DNA of 64,000 bases, from NCBI GenBank assembly GCA_015501055.1, contig JADNYV010000017.1, positions 1-64,000 on the forward strand, in the 5' to 3' direction. The DNA comes from Mucidula mucida. Lineage: Eukaryota; Basidiomycota; Agaricomycetes; Agaricales; Physalacriaceae. Of this stretch, positions 45,633 to 56,969 are shown piece after piece. Position 1 is the first letter of the stretch, and the number at the start of each line of letters is the position of its first letter. Made by a program: the position numbers and the translations under genes. Under the pieces are notes generated by a model. It searched no databases. It had not been told where the DNA came from and worked only from the letters and a program-made list of their open reading frames with translations.

Positions 45633-46364
45633 CTAAATTCTACGCGCCTTCTTGGCCCTCGTTCCTCCAATCTTAATTGGCGTCTTGTCCGTCACCGTAC
45701 TGAGCAAATGCCGTATTGTCTCTCCCTCTGGCGCTGCGAGTGTCTGAATAAATGTTACCCGCCCATGCCCAAACCCTGAGAGATAGAGATCGACAAGAAA
45801 CTTTTCCGACTCCTCGTTGTGGTACTTTGCAGAAACGACCGCAATAATCTTGACCGCGGCAGCGTACGCAGCCTCTGGCGTCGAACCACGCGTCCCGCGG
45901 AAACCACACTCTCCGCCAGAAGACCAAGCGATGGGCATGCCCCGCTCGTCGGTGAACGTGATGATGGTGTTGTTGTTGGACGACCTGCAGTATATGCGGT
46001 AATGCGGAAGCTTCGAACGGTCGTTTTCCTGGATAAGAGGGTTTTTCTTGGTCCTGGTGGGGGGCGTCACCGCGACCTCTGGGGAAGGAACCGTCTGGGA
46101 GTCGGATGGCGCGGCGGTAGGCGGGGCACCAGACGTCGGGGCTATGGGAAATTTGGAACCGCCAGCTGTTGGAGGGCCGTCTGCCTCTGCGACGTCTTGG
46201 AAGGGGCTCAGTGCACTCAAGACGTTCTTTCTCTGCATGTCGGTGAAAAGGCCCTTTTTTGCTGACGGCGGGGCTTTGTCGTCGGCCTGGACGCGTGTCG
46301 TCGTCGACAAAAGGCGCGCCAGACGCGGCCCTCGACGAGCAGCCACTGATCGTAGTGCGAGCAT
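45633..46364 (-). CDS. MRPS18: mitochondrial small-subunit ribosomal protein uS11m
   Basis: Single exon, 243 residues. The first about 25 residues (MLALRSVAARRGPRLARLLS) are an Arg-rich mitochondrial presequence. A Pro/Ala-rich linker follows, then the uS11 fold from about residue 120: NNTIITFTDERGMPIAWSSG, GFRGTRGSTPEAAYAAA and a C-terminal GHGRVTFIQTLAAPEGETIR. It belongs to the platform of the mitoribosomal small subunit and contacts the 3' region of the rRNA. The C-terminal end is the basic TRAKKARRI. It is convergent with FMN1 and divergent from QCR9 with 50 bp between starts. Confidence 0.95.
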   Translation of the reverse strand: MLALRSVAARRGPRLARLLSTTTRVQADDKAPPSAKKGLFTDMQRKNVLSALSPFQDVAEADGPPTAGGSKFPIAPTSGAPPTAAPSDSQTVPSPEVAVTPPTRTKKNPLIQENDRSKLPHYRIYCRSSNNNTIITFTDERGMPIAWSSGGECGFRGTRGSTPEAAYAAAVKIIAVVSAKYHNEESEKFLVDLYLSGFGHGRVTFIQTLAAPEGETIRHLLSTVTDKTPIKIGGTRAKKARRI

Positions 46365-46414
46365 GAGAATGGTCGGATTAGGTAAGCTACATTTTCCTGT
46401 TTCCTCCCTCGACG
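46365..46414. promoter_or_regulatory. 50-bp divergent promoter uS11m/QCR9
   Basis: Only 50 bp separate the start codons of two nuclear genes for mitochondrial proteins, so their promoters overlap. Joint regulation is inference. Confidence 0.5.
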
Positions 46415-46762
46415 ATGGCGGTCAGTTTGCTCCTGCCTTCAAGCCATTGTTTCCCGCTCAACTAGCTCTCTTTTAGCTCTCAACCACCCTTTATAACGTC
46501 TTCTTCAAGCGTAACAGTACGTCCGCCCGTTTCCTGCCAGCTCACAATCACCAATCGCTTTCGCAGGCGTCTACGTCGGCACCGTCTTTGTCGGTGCATT
46601 TGCCTTTGGCATTGGTTACGACGTGGGAGTCACAAAGTTCTTCGACAACTGGAACAAAGGAGTGCGTTGCTCTTCCTTGTTGGCACGCGTTCCGTGTACT
46701 CATGTGTATCCCAACAGAAACAGTGGAAGGACATCCGCCACAAATATGTAACAGAAGAGTAG
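46415..46762 (+). CDS. QCR9: cytochrome bc1 complex subunit 9
   Basis: Four exons, 46415-46420 (only two codons), 46477-46516, 46567-46661 and 46718-46762, give a 61-residue protein missed by simple ORF searches. The sequence LYNVFFKRNSVYVGTVF, one hydrophobic segment and the end KQWKDIRHKYVTEE match Qcr9/UQCR10. This small subunit sits in the inner membrane next to the Rieske protein and cytochrome c1 in complex III. The start was chosen because exon 1 (Met-Ala) followed by a GTCAGT donor gives the only in-frame start close to the usual length. An upstream ATG at 46363 is out of frame with it. Confidence 0.9.
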
Positions 46763-47169
46763 AGCTTTTGTAAATCCCACTTTGGCGCTTCTGAATCTAG
46801 AGAGTATACCATCTCGGAAGAATACGGACCTCCTCGATGACCTCTGTCAAACGAACACTATCTCATTGGCCAGCCCGACCTACACCGACAGGGCTTCCCT
46901 GCAGACTATACCGTCCGAGATCATTGCTCTGGGCCTTCTCTCTTGGTTTCACAGGATTCAACATTCGTTGGGGGGAGAAATCAGCTATATTCGTTGTGTC
47001 TACTACATGCGGTGGTCTACTTTTGGATGGCGCAGTTCATTGCTGTATCATCAATCGCCACATCGCAGCGGCAGGAACAGCCAGCGGGGTCGTAAATTTA
47101 GCCATCAAATCAGTGGTTGGTCTAATGTGACGCGACGAGGCCCGACGGAAAGAATTGAACAGTAACCAC
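46763..47169. other. no gene seen
   Basis: 3' flank of QCR9 up to repeat copy 3. Overlapping ORFs 46782-47165 and 46837-47130 have no family support. Confidence 0.35.
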
Positions 47170-48830
47170 CTCTCTCCTATGCGACGAGGTCCTTTGAGAT
47201 AAGAAGATGCACATTGTTCAACTTTCCAGAGCTTCTCGAGGTCTCGAGGAGATGAAGCGCTCAACGACATGAGTCGGAGCATGGTTGGTAGGGCTGGGCG
47301 ATATGTTCACAAATCGAATGTTAGGACTCTGGATGAAGCCAATGGTCGAGCTAAGAACAAAGGTAAGTGTCAATTCCAGCTCCAAGAGATGCTGGAGCGT
47401 ACAAGATCAAGTTTTCGTTCGGGCAACGACGAGGCGCATCAAGATAACAGAATGCATATCATCTAGTAGAGGAATGAAGATCCTCGATGGGGTTGGTTAA
47501 TGGTTTGCATGTAGCATGCTTGTTCTAGTGCTGGTGGTTGTTGACATAACATGTTAGTCGTTGTCATTGTGAATGTCGCATGACAGTTAAATCGACATTG
47601 ATGCAGCGGAGCAACGGATCGTGCTCACGACTTACGCATCGCAGAACCAGGGACCCATGGCGACGGAGCGCTCGCATTGGGGCGCTCACGGATTACGCCA
47701 CCGAACAACAACAGCGAGTCGACGAGCTTTCGTACCCGATGAGGATGCACCAGCTATCCGACGACTACACAGCGCCATTTCTGACCCGTTTGGGTTGGCC
47801 TCTTGCTGTGAGTACTTGTCGGACAGCCTTAGCATGCACACATCGAGCGGTGAGAGTCACTCTAGCTGGAGAGAAGGCTGTATGGGTGTGGTGGTATTGC
47901 TGTAACTCTGGAAGAAAAGGAACGTAAACTAATGAATCGATGTAAACAAAGAGACAAAGACGAGTGGCGCAAAATACTCACAAAAGAAAAAAAAAAAGGT
48001 TAAACATAGAAAGAAAGTCTGGATCGCCGTCAGCGACCTCAACCGTAGCATGAAACAGGCAACATACTAGAATGGGTCTGTCCCCAGCGAGGCTTCGACG
48101 ATCTTTTATTATGTGGCGCAATTGGGCAGCCGATCGTGCGTGCAATGGATCGCGACCGTGGCGACCGTTGGTCTTGCCAGGTCAGACAACGTCTGTATGA
48201 CATGTCAGGTCGTTATGACCGGGGGGTGGATGATTTGCGATCTATGAGGACAACGTCAACGGCGAGTGGCGCAATGAAGAGGCATAGGATAGTACCATTG
48301 CACGATGAAGCGACCGCAACGACGACGAGGCAAAGGTGCCCGACGTCGAAGGCTCATCATAATGGTGGTGGTGGTAGAGGAGAGAGCCGGATTGAAGGAA
48401 GGGAAATTGAGGCTCCGTCTTTTATAGCCAGATCTCCCCGGGCCGGCGCAAACAGCACACAATAGCTTAGCCGAGGGCATCAGGCGCATGATTGAGCTGT
48501 TATTGTCACCAAAAAGTCAGCGGAGATCAGTATAGAATTGCGGCTCTTTCCCTCTCCCCAATGCGAGATCGACGTTTTCTTCCTCTGTAGTAGTGTTCCT
48601 CGTCGCGGACTGTCTCTATTCAGCCACTTCAACGAGCAAGATTGACCCATAAATGCGTCTAGAACTCAGAGTCGACGGTTTCCGATTTGGGAAGTTGTGG
48701 GTCCTCACTCCCATGTGTATCCTCGCTTATCAGCAGCTGTCCAGGTTCCACGCGGCGCCTTGTACTAGGAAATACATTCTTTTGTCCATTCCATTCTGAG
48801 AATAAGGGATAACTTTTCTCAGAATTCTTG
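47170..48830 (-). repeat. dispersed repeat family, copy 3
   Basis: Related to copies L and R in the same orientation as R, but more diverged. It keeps the TATA box (inverted, about 48411-48427), the beginning of the small ORF (MSLRRRAPLPRRRCG), the open-frame part near 47640-47890, and parts of the tandem units (47200-47310 and 47390-47500), the middle unit being largely lost. Intron-like segments matching 4186-4229 and 4257-4305 keep GT..AG ends: one starts GTATGTTG and ends CCAG, the other starts GTGAGT and ends TTAG, although their interiors differ. Confidence 0.8.
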
Positions 48831-49213
48831 GGAAAGCGCTAGCACGGAGATCCGAGATTCGAGTTCGTAACGCGTTCATCCGGTCTCCTGTGCATAATTT
48901 CATTGGTGGAAATATTCAAGCGATAAAAGTCGACAGAGAACCAGATACAATCTGAACACACGAAACTACGCCACATCGATAGAAGTTTCTCGATGAGGAC
49001 AATCCATTCGTGCCCTAGTTCTCCCACGCTGATTGCAAACTTCTGCCGCAGTTCGTCTACTGTCATGACAAGGGCTTGCGCCTATCGCAATACGGAAGCT
49101 TCAGGAGGTGATTCGACTCGGAGACGTCCAAAAGTGCAGGTAGTCGGAGAGATTTCTGTATATAACTTAACCTCAAGCGGCGCATCCTGTTTCCCGCCAA
49201 TTTGATCTTAATT
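48831..49213. other. no gene seen
   Basis: Minus ORF 49066-48839 (MTVDELRQKFAISVG) might be an old fragment; no family recognised. The rest is the 3' flank of the phosphoesterase. Confidence 0.3.
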
Positions 49214-50117
49214 TTAGGGAATCAGATCAATCACTGTAGCCTCCCTACGCTTCTCGTCCCTCAACCCTCCGATGGATGCGGCATTGACCAAAGTGGTGCT
49301 CTCTTTTTCGCTAAAGGCGGGCCTTCCACAGAAAAATGTTCGCACCGCTGCCAATGTGAGGTAGAATATGTCCTTCCACCCCCACTTTCCCGCAAACACG
49401 CGCTCATACGCCATCTGTGCATCAGACCACGCCACGCATTCGACGCCGCGTCCGACATGGATATGGCCGAACACGTGCAGTCGGGGCCGGATGCGCCACA
49501 GTGCCTGTAGCAACGCCGGGCATCCAGCGCCCCCAGAATCAAGGTGGTGGACGGGTGGCCCATGGGTGATGAGAATGTCCGTGCGAGGTGGGATATGCGA
49601 CCAGTCGGCTTTGCCCCGCGGGTACTGGAACACGCCAGAGCCGTGTCGTGGCGTACACGGGCTCCCATACACAGTAATTTGGTGTTCGCGCACGTTCAAC
49701 GTGACGGAAGAATTTTCCAAGTAGATTAGATCCGAGTAGCATGAGAGGATGGCATCGCGCTTGGTAGTAGGCGTGGCAAGGATGGTGTCATGGTTTCCTG
49801 CGATGAAGACCTTTAGCGGATGAGACTGAGCACTGAGCCAGTCGAGAACGGATCGGAGTTCGTGTTCTGTACCAGAATTGGTGAGATCTCCGGCGTGGAT
49901 AAGGATGTCTCCAGGAGGAAGGGTAGGAAGAGATTCATGAGTGTTGTGAGTGTCCGAAATGCAGACGACACGTATCCTGCCAAGGCGTGTCTTCTAGTGG
50001 TGAAAGATTTGTAGAACAGGATGAGTACGCCCGTCGTGTGACGAACAATAAAGGTGAATGCAAAAACTGTTGCCACAATGTAGGAGGCTTTCGGTCGAAG
50101 AGTGCGTCGAGCGACAT
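49214..50117 (-). CDS. calcineurin-like metallophosphoesterase (MPPED-like)
   Basis: From about 49980 to 49214 the frame is open and shows all metal-binding motifs in order: CISDTHN, HAGDLTNSG, AGNHD, ILITHGPP and GHIHVGRG. This is the short single-domain type related to MPPED1/2 and bacterial YfcE-like enzymes, whose substrates (cyclic nucleotides or other phosphodiesters) are mostly unknown. The N-terminal piece starting at 50117 (MSLDALFDRKPPTLWQQF) fits the usual fungal leader, but it runs in another frame. Either a short intron with an unusual donor ending CACCACTAG (near 49990) or an indel joins them. The C-terminal end is ATVIDLIP. Confidence 0.8.
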
Positions 50118-50365
50118 CGTAGTCTGCGTAAAGTATAAATGAAAGTTCACAGGCTCGGACCTCCTTCTAATTTCGGCAGACATATTGCCATAAAAAGCAA
50201 GTACTTGAACGTGACCAGGTGGTGTCCCATATCTGCTCCCTTTCACCATCCTTTCACAAGTATTTTCATTGTTTCTCTCACCATGTCAGCGACATAGATA
50301 GTCGATCGCCTCCTCGGCTTCTGCCCTACACTCCAGTCATACGACACTGCTGAACTCATCGCGCA

Positions 50366-50962
50366 ATGCCGGGATTGTGGTTGCTTTGCGGTGGCCTGTT
50401 GCCAGCACGGCTCCCTCAAATCGAGCGAATTACACTGTCATCATCGCAGATTAGTGTTCACGGACGGGGCCTGTTCGAGCAACGGTCAACTCTGCGCGAC
50501 GTCTGGTATCGGAATAGTCAGACAGAGACCGCTGGAGTATCCCTATCACCGAGGCATTGGACGGCAACGCGCCACGTACAAGTCAGCGAGCGGAGCTGTT
50601 GGCTGCTATCTCGGGCGTGGATATATCTTCGAGCAATTCGATAGGGACTGCGACATGCAGCGCGAGGGTACTCCGGAGGTTATTCTCGCGACGGATTCTA
50701 CGTACGTAGTCAAAGGGATAACGGAATGGATGAAGACGTGGGAGGTACGCGTTCCGTTCTTGCGCTACTGATTCGGTGATAACAGAAGAATGGGTGGCGC
50801 ACGAGCCAGGGGAAACCGCCGGCGAACTTGGATCTCTTCCACAGACTGGAATCCTCCATTCTGAAGTTGGAGTCTGAGGACGTGATTTTTGGGTTTTAGG
50901 GGATTCCACGTGAACTGAACGAGGCGGACGCGCTGGCAAAGCAAGCTGCTCGTGCGCGCTGA
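50366..50962 (+). pseudogene. ribonuclease H-like relic
   Basis: Decayed relative of the gene at 38094-38883. The Cys-rich leader (CFAVACCQHG), HHRRLVFTDGACSSNG, ATDSTYVVKG and GIPRELNEADALAKQAAR can be read, but in more than one frame. The block with the catalytic Glu (TSQRAELLAAI) is out of frame with its neighbours. A TAG at about 50897 replaces a Trp codon (the intact copy reads GFWCIP). The intron after EWMKTWE is still recognisable. Since one lesion is a substitution to stop, it is a true pseudogene even if some frame changes are sequencing indels. Confidence 0.75.
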
Positions 50963-51730
50963 GATTCGTTCCTTTTACTGCTGTATGGTAAGTCTCCGAA
51001 TTCTTTGTGCTCCCCTCAAAGGTTAAGTGTTGCATTTTCTTACTATAATCAGATTATCAACGTAACAGACTCTGTATTCACTCGAATATGCCAATTCGAC
51101 CAATGCTTGATGAAAGAATCTCCTCTTGGACAAACACATACCTTGTCGTTGCTTTTGACCTTCGTTTACTCCGGAATGGCCTCTGCGACGCGAACGACGC
51201 GTCTCCTGACGCGCGATGTACGTATCCCTGACCGCAACATGACGCGACTAGAGATCCACGCGTTCGTCTGATAGTTGAACAGTTCTAGTGTCGGACAAGA
51301 GTGCTTCAAGCAATCGCTCATACGAAGTGGCTATGTTTGTAGTTGCGGAGGTGTTCACAATGATCTCTCTTGTATTCTTTCACTATTATGAACCCCGGAA
51401 AGGCAGATCCCTTGCGTCTGGTATTGCAGCGAGCGTAGAGCTATGCCAATCATAGATGTAATTTCCTTGGGCCACCCAAGGGCCACATATGAAATCTTGT
51501 AAGGACTCGGTCCTGTTGAATGGAGTCTGGCGGTTCTCATCTGAAAACAGGAGACAAATGATACCACATCAGCCTTCCATGTAGGAGGCTCCATAAGAGA
51601 AGGGAGCCGGGCCGATGATGTATGCGGTGTTTGTAGGTGGGGGACAAATAGTACACATCTACTTACTTAATTGCTTGACTTTTGACCATTTCCTGCATTT
51701 TCTAGGTCAAGACTAGTCCCTTGTCCGACC
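50963..51730. other. intergenic, no gene seen
   Basis: Promoter and 5' flank of the PIP5K gene; ORFs 51005-51271 (+) and 51355-51594 (-) lack support. Confidence 0.4.
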
Positions 51731-54111
51731 ATGGCAAGTGCTGCCGTTTTATCACCGTCGCGGTCGCCATCTCCGCCATTTTCGGCAGACCATTCTCGTA
51801 GGCAGAGTTCAGCCTATTCATCCTCGGTGGGATCCTTCAGGACAGCACCACTGGGCACACAGTCCCCGATGTCTACATCGTCGTCAAGGTCATCGCTGCA
51901 CACAGTAGGACTCGAATCGCCAACAGTAAACCCGATTCATACCATGGGGACACATCATACATCCCATTCAGAAATCCACATCCTCAAAGTCACAGCGGAC
52001 TCTGTTCAGGTCGAAACTGGACCAGTACCGGACTCGGTGTTGAAGAAGATGTCGCAAACGGTCTCCAATGTTGTTACGCGAGGGGTGGACGCCGTTCGCA
52101 ACGATGAACACATCGGGCCGCCTCCGCCTTCTCCCCCAGCCAGCGTTGAGCGTGAAGATACCATAGAAGATGATACCAAACCCGATACCACAATGCTCGG
52201 CGGGCAGGATGTCTTCCAAGAGCCAGAGCCGCTTAATAGCAGCGGATTATCCCCAGAGTCCCTCCGCGACCGTCAAATCTCGGTCTCGTCATCGGCTTCG
52301 ACAGCGCAGACCGCTACAACACGGGCATCCACGAGCATTCCTTCCCAGCGCTCATCGACCGATACCAGGCTATCTATATCCACCTTTCGCTCACAAGACA
52401 CTGTCATTCCCTCCTCTGCTGAGCCCCATGATTCCTCCCATTATCTTCAGCCACCGTCAGTATCGATACACCGCCCTACAAGACGAAATACGACCGGTTC
52501 GGCTATGCAGACGCTTCCGTCCCGCTTGGGCATGCAGCAACGCTCGACTTTCCATCAGCAGTATGCTTCACAACCCCACGAGGATGTGTCGGACGTGGAT
52601 GACGTTGCGAGCGACATTCAGATTCATGCAGAGAAGATACGGCGCGAACGTATGGAGAAACGGGCCAAGCAGCAGCAGGCCGAGGCAGCGCTCACCCGTA
52701 CTGACACGCGAAGGGGTGAGGACACGCCTCTGGTTGGCAACCTCATCGGAGAGGATCATGTCAACTACGTGTTGATGTACAACATGTTAACGGGCATTCG
52801 TATCGGCGTGCGTAGATCTGCTTCTTGAGCAAAAATTTCAATGCTAACCTGTTTCTAGGTTTCGCGATGTCAAGCGAAAATAAAAAGGGAATTGACCGAC
52901 GAGGACTTCTCGGCGCGACCACAAGTTCTCATTCGACATCGTTGGCAACGAGTTGACGCCGTCTGCCAAGTACGACTTCAAGTTCAAGGACTACGCGCCT
53001 TGGGTATTTCGCTCTCTCCGCGAAGAACACTTTCACCTCGACCCCGCCGATTACCTCCTCTCTTTGACCTCCAAATATATCCTTCCGAACTAGGTTCTCC
53101 CGGCAAGTCGGGTTCATTCTTCTACTTCTCACGGGACTACCGGTTTATTATCAAAACTATTCGCCACAGTGAACACAAATTCCTGCTCAGCGTCCTAAAA
53201 GACTACTACAACCACGTCAAGGATAACCCCACACCCTCCTTTCGCGGTTCTACGGCCTTCATCGGGTCAAACTGCCGCGGGGCGTAAAATCCACTTTGTG
53301 ATTATGAACAACTTGTTCCCGCCTCACAAGGATATCCACGAGACCTTTGATCTGAAGGGTAGTACTGTCGGCAGAGAGTATCCGGAGGAGCTTGTGAAGG
53401 AGAAGCCTAATCCCGTTCTGAAGGATCTCAACTGGATACATCGGGGTCATATGCTGGAACTGGGACCGGAGAAAAGGGCGTTACTGACGGAGCAGTTAAG
53501 GCGGGACAAGGAGATGCTCAAGTCGATTCATGTGATGGATTACAGCCTGCTCGTTGGGATCCATAACATGCGGAGGGGCAATCGGGATAACTGCGGAAAA
53601 ACACGCTCAAAGTCTTCGAGGTAAGCCTGCCGCCTTGACTGACATGGTTCGTGGTCTAATTCTTCAATGTAGCCGGATATCCGCATGGCCACCACCGACG
53701 ACGGCCGACGTTGAGTGGGGTGTCACTGGGAAGAGTGGCAACTTTTCTCCCGAGGCGATCGCTATGCGACGGGCAATGCGGGAGTCCGACCTGAAGCGGC
53801 TGGGGAAGGGCACTATCCGATTACCAAAGGAGGATACTGGGGACCGGCAACACTTTATCTTCTACCAGGATGAAGGCGGTTTGCGGAGTACGGACGAGAA
53901 CAACGAGCTGCAGGATACCATATACTATCTGGGCGTGATCGATATACTGACGCCGTACAGTGCGGCGAAGAAGGTGGAACACTTGTGGAAGGGCATGAAG
54001 GCTGATCGGCATAAGATCAGTCCTGTGCCGCCAGATGAGTATGGGGAACGGTTCTTTGCGTTTATGAAGGCGATCATGCCGGGCGGTGGGGGTGGCGAGT
54101 CGTTCAAGTGA
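51731..54111 (+). CDS. MSS4: phosphatidylinositol-4-phosphate 5-kinase, with frame breaks
   Basis: The first exon (51731-52815) is a disordered Ser-rich N-terminus ending [20 protein letters not shown]. After an intron the PIP5K catalytic domain follows: [104 protein letters not shown] and IIDILTPY-like [12 protein letters not shown] with WKGMK near the end. The enzyme makes PI(4,5)P2 at the plasma membrane, essential in yeast. The domain is split across frames at about 52915, 53085, 53229, 53591 and 53709; at least three breaks are one-base losses in short C or T runs, each restoring perfect family sequence if a base is allowed. So I annotate a gene with probable sequence errors; a real pseudogene is the alternative. 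Confidence 0.85.
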
Positions 54112-54485
54112 ACTCTTTTTCATCTTTTGGTTTTTTTTATTCGATCTATTGTTATTGTGTTGGACCGGCAGGATATCTCTTCTGTGTATTGCGCATCTTT
54201 CTTTTGGTCATGGACTGTAGTATCTCCACGCTCCTTTTGCTTTTTCTCATATACTCACACTCCTTTGTATCTGTCTCGTCTAACGACTTATCACACTCCT
54301 TACTTATTTACCTACCTGCATCGTGTGCTACTAACACATCCCCTCCTTTAGATTACATTCCTTTCTTCTCTTGTGCCGCGGGCAACGAGTAGTCTCGATA
54401 ATCAGTAAAGACTTTACAAACCGAAACAAATTGCATAATTTGGGTATCTCACGCGGTTGTGAAATATTTGAAAAGTACGAGTTCT

Positions 54486-55705
54486 TCATTGGTCTCTACT
54501 CTTCTTGAAATCATCCACCCACTTCTTCTCCACATCCCCTTCGGGACAACCACAAAGGACAAGCATCCATCTTTCAACTCCAACCCGTCCTTGGTTCACC
54601 CGGCTTCGCCTTGGACGCATCACAAACATCCCTCAGCGTCATCTTCCGGCCCACTTTCAACAGGCGTTTCCGTCTGGTCATGACATACACGACGAGCTTG
54701 CCGTCGACGTATTCGCTCTTTTTGTCCCACTCTGGTGCGCTGGTTTGTGGCGGGAACATGGTCTCGAGATGCGCGGCAAAGGGGACGTCCTCTACAAACT
54801 CGGCGATGACGTCGGATGTGGCGTACTGTGGGTAGAGGAAGAAGACGGGGAACACGAGCGTTTGGGCGTCGGTGTCAAAGTGGGGTGCGTAGGGATTTTG
54901 GGATCCTTCGGGGTTGGGAATGACGAGGATATTTCGTTCCTTTTTTGAATGGTCAAGATAGCAGACAAACACACAAAATGCTTACAGAGAACGCGGAACG
55001 TAGTTTTGCTTGTTCTTCCGCTTGTTTCCTGAGGCGGTCCTGGCGCTCTTTCTCTTTCTTGTCGTGTTCTACTTTGATCTTGGTCGCCCTGCTCTGTATA
55101 TCCTGAACGCTTTTGTTGCTGGGATCAAACTCTAGGCATCGACGACAACAGTCTAGAGCTTCGTCTATACGGCTGAGTTTGAGGAGCGCATTCGCCGAGC
55201 GGTAGTACGCTTTCGCGGACTTTGGATTTGAGGCAAGGACACGAGAGCAATCTCTCAATACAGAGCCGTAGTTTTCTACCAAGCAAGTATGAGCTTCGCG
55301 CCCAAGAGAAGCTAATCAGGCGCTTACGGAGTTCGAGATTACAAGCCGCTCGATTACAGAGTAGGGCTTCGAGCAGACTTGCATCCGTGGGTTTTGCATC
55401 GACACCTTGCGTGTAAAAGTTCAAGGCCTCGCGGTATCTTTTGCCTCTAAAGTAGACATTTCCCTGATCCTTGAAGTTTTCTGCGACCTCTGAATCCAGC
55501 TCACCAGTCAGCAATCACATCGTAGGGAAAATAATAATTGGGATTCTCACCCACCATCCGGTGTGCCTTCGTGCGCTAAGCTCTGCAATGCAGAGAGGGC
55601 TATGTCTTCGGTGTCATCTGTAGGCAGCGACTTCATGAAGAGTGGTACAGAGTCGAAGGCTGAGAGCTTTTCAGCGACATTGTCGATGGGTTGAGGTCCC
55701 GCCAT
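54486..55705 (-). CDS. CNS1: TPR cochaperone Cns1/TTC4
   Basis: Starts MAGPQPIDNVAEKLS. A three-repeat TPR domain follows (FKDQGNVYFRGKRYREALNF, LLEALLCNRAACNLELR, GSVLRDCSRVLASNPKSAKA, ANALLKLSRIDEALDCCRRC), then a charged coiled coil and the C-terminal wheel domain (NILVIPNPEGSQNPYAPHFD, PVFFLYPQYATSDVIAEF, MTRRKRLLKVGRKMTLRDV, CLSFVVVPKGDVEKKW). The TPR domain binds the C-terminal MEEVD of Hsp90/Hsp70; Cns1 is essential in yeast and supports eEF2 folding. The last about 35 residues are one base out of frame: a base appears to be missing in the run at 54591-54592 (AA on the coding strand). Without that base the product would end early at 54574. Confidence 0.9.
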
Positions 55706-55848
55706 GATGGATGGAAGAAAGATTGATCGGCTCGTAGATAAGATAAGGATGCGACGCCTGTGCCACACGAATGAGATAGTACTACACTTGTCTATTCCGC
55801 GACAGTACGGTATAATCTACACTTGATATGTTACAAAGATCCCAGGCT

Positions 55849-56783
<935 letters not shown>

Positions 56784-56969
56784 TATCTAAGGGCGACCAG
56801 ACAGACATGGATATCGTAACGTTGTCCACCTAAACAAGAAGTCGTTATATATCAAAGCTGACTAGTAGTGTAGTACAATGCATCATAGACTAGGACAAAG
56901 GCGATACCAATCACTCTAACATAACGCGAGTCTAGCTTCCTTGTAAGGTTAGAAGGCTTCTCCAGAGCT

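Noticed and set aside
45819..46476. Plus-strand ORFs opposite uS11m
   Set aside because: Shadows of the mitochondrial ribosomal gene; the minus-strand product has presequence and full family motifs.
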